Of a stretch of 64,000 nt of DNA, positions 63,527-64,000 are shown one piece after another. The position numbers were made by a program, and so were the translations under genes. A model generated the notes under the pieces. It worked only from the letters and a program-made list of their open reading frames with translations. It had not been told where the DNA came from and ran no database searches. The first letter of the stretch is position 1, and each line of letters starts with the position of its first letter. Source of the stretch: Maliibacterium massiliense (lineage in GTDB: Bacteria; Bacillota; Clostridia; Christensenellales; Maliibacteriaceae); assembly GCF_900604345.1 (NCBI RefSeq), contig NZ_LR026983.1, positions 1,364,001 through 1,428,000 on the forward strand. The letters are read 5' to 3'.

Positions 63527-63538
63527 ATTGTATACAAT
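63527..63538 (+). promoter_or_regulatory. Perfect palindrome ATTGTATACAAT, likely operator of the LacI gene
   Basis: 12-bp palindrome about 60 bases upstream of the LacI-family gene, as expected for autoregulation. A TATAAT at about 63451 lies further upstream. Confidence 0.5.
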
Positions 63539-63598
63539 CACTCAAGCGTTTGTGTGTACCAGGCTGCGCCGCGCAAACCAAAGGAGGGCATCAGCACC

Positions 63599-64000
63599 AT
63601 GGCCGTTACGTTAAAAGACATCGCCTCCCGCGTCGGCGTATCCGTTTCAACGGTATCGCGCATTCTCAGCGGCGACCCCAACCGCCCCGCCAGCGAGGCC
63701 ACCTGCCGCAAGGTGTGGGCGGTGGCCACCGACATGGGCTACGAGCCCAACCCGCACGCCCGCCAGCTGGTGCGCGCCCGCGCCACGCCCGCGCGTGCGG
63801 CCACGCGCACCATCGGCTGCATCTCGTTTCCCTACGATTCGGAATCTCATCCGTTTCTCTCGGGCATCATGCGCGCGGTGCGCGATGAGGTGGAGAGCCG
63901 CGGGTATCTGCTGGGCTACCTCTACACCGGCGGGGAGGGGAGCCAGGCCTCCCTGGCGGACAGGCTGCTGGCCACGCCCGTGGACGGCGCGGTGCTGATG
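63599..64000 (+). CDS. LacI family transcriptional regulator, N-terminal part
   Basis: First 134 residues of a LacI regulator cut by the window end: helix-turn-helix VTLKDIASRVGVSVSTVSRILSG, hinge, then the start of a sensor domain (IGCISFPYDSESHPFLSGIMRAV). ATG 63599 is preceded by AAAGGAGG. It may autoregulate through the palindrome upstream. Effector unknown. Confidence 0.93.
   Translation, partial: MAVTLKDIASRVGVSVSTVSRILSGDPNRPASEATCRKVWAVATDMGYEPNPHARQLVRARATPARAATRTIGCISFPYDSESHPFLSGIMRAVRDEVESRGYLLGYLYTGGEGSQASLADRLLATPVDGAVLM

Noticed and set aside
1..64000. tRNA, rRNA, insertion sequences, integrases
   Set aside because: None recognised by eye; absence is not proven without a covariance or profile search.

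Overview
The window looks like chromosomal DNA of a GC-rich Gram-positive anaerobe of the Bacillota, probably class Clostridia and possibly near the Christensenellales (taxonomy is inference). Support: strong AGGAGG ribosome sites with frequent TTG/GTG starts, a T-box leader, an AspRS-GatC/GatA/GatB transamidation operon, a split archaeal-type glutamate synthase, type III glutamine synthetase, ANTAR-type nitrogen control, LL-diaminopimelate aminotransferase, PadR/ABC cassettes, and no outer-membrane genes. I saw no rRNA or tRNA gene.

Layout. 1-3.03 kb: an AT-richer ribosomal-peptide (RiPP) cluster with a radical SAM/SPASM maturase, a clostridial peptide-maturation protein, an acyl-carrier-like protein without the usual serine, and a Cys-containing precursor peptide; a lone FtsX-like permease follows. 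4.8-14 kb: mixed housekeeping and accessory genes (phosphoesterase-rubrerythrin fusion, ATC-hydrolase-like protein, MATE exporter, LacI regulator, GNAT, a tandem pair of SIS isomerase-like proteins divergent from a two-gene chromate-type transporter). 14.3-18.8 kb: an RND exporter with a long coiled-coil insertion plus its TetR regulator, with a clear operator at the promoter. 18.85-24.3 kb: aspS-gatC/gatA/gatB behind a T-box whose specifier reads GAAC (overlapping Glu GAA and Asn AAC codons). 24.4-26.8 kb: ceramidase-like protein, lipoprotein and DUF3795-like gene.

26.8-40.7 kb is a nitrogen-assimilation block. Amt-GlnB fusion and GlnA type III lie on the minus strand. Divergently run the three domains of a split glutamate synthase interrupted by purA, a type I glutamine synthetase, an ANTAR RNA-binding protein with a pseudo-receiver, then dapF, nadE and dapL. 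The leaders of amt, glnA and the glutamate synthase operon each carry a short hairpin with hexaloop AAAGGC or AAAGAC that overlaps the 5' arm of an intrinsic terminator. This is the signature of ANTAR antitermination, and the ANTAR protein is encoded in the operon itself. It is the most interesting regulatory system in the window.

40.7-53.5 kb: an AT-rich patch with a GNAT gene, a small membrane protein, uxuA-uxuB, a large trypsin-like protease/pseudokinase/repeat fusion, a Crp/Fnr regulator, an ABC exporter, and a PadR regulator coupled to a flavodoxin-SCP2-membrane fusion. 53.5-58.6 kb is an AT-rich accessory region: a field of decayed repeats, a duplicated ribbon-helix-helix regulator module with matching operators, four small XRE-type regulators, a TlpA-like lipoprotein, DUF523, and an orphan, degenerate type I-C-like CRISPR array. 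59-64 kb: a monoglyceride-lipase-like hydrolase, an RpiB-family protein, ktrB-ktrA potassium uptake, and a LacI regulator cut by the window end.
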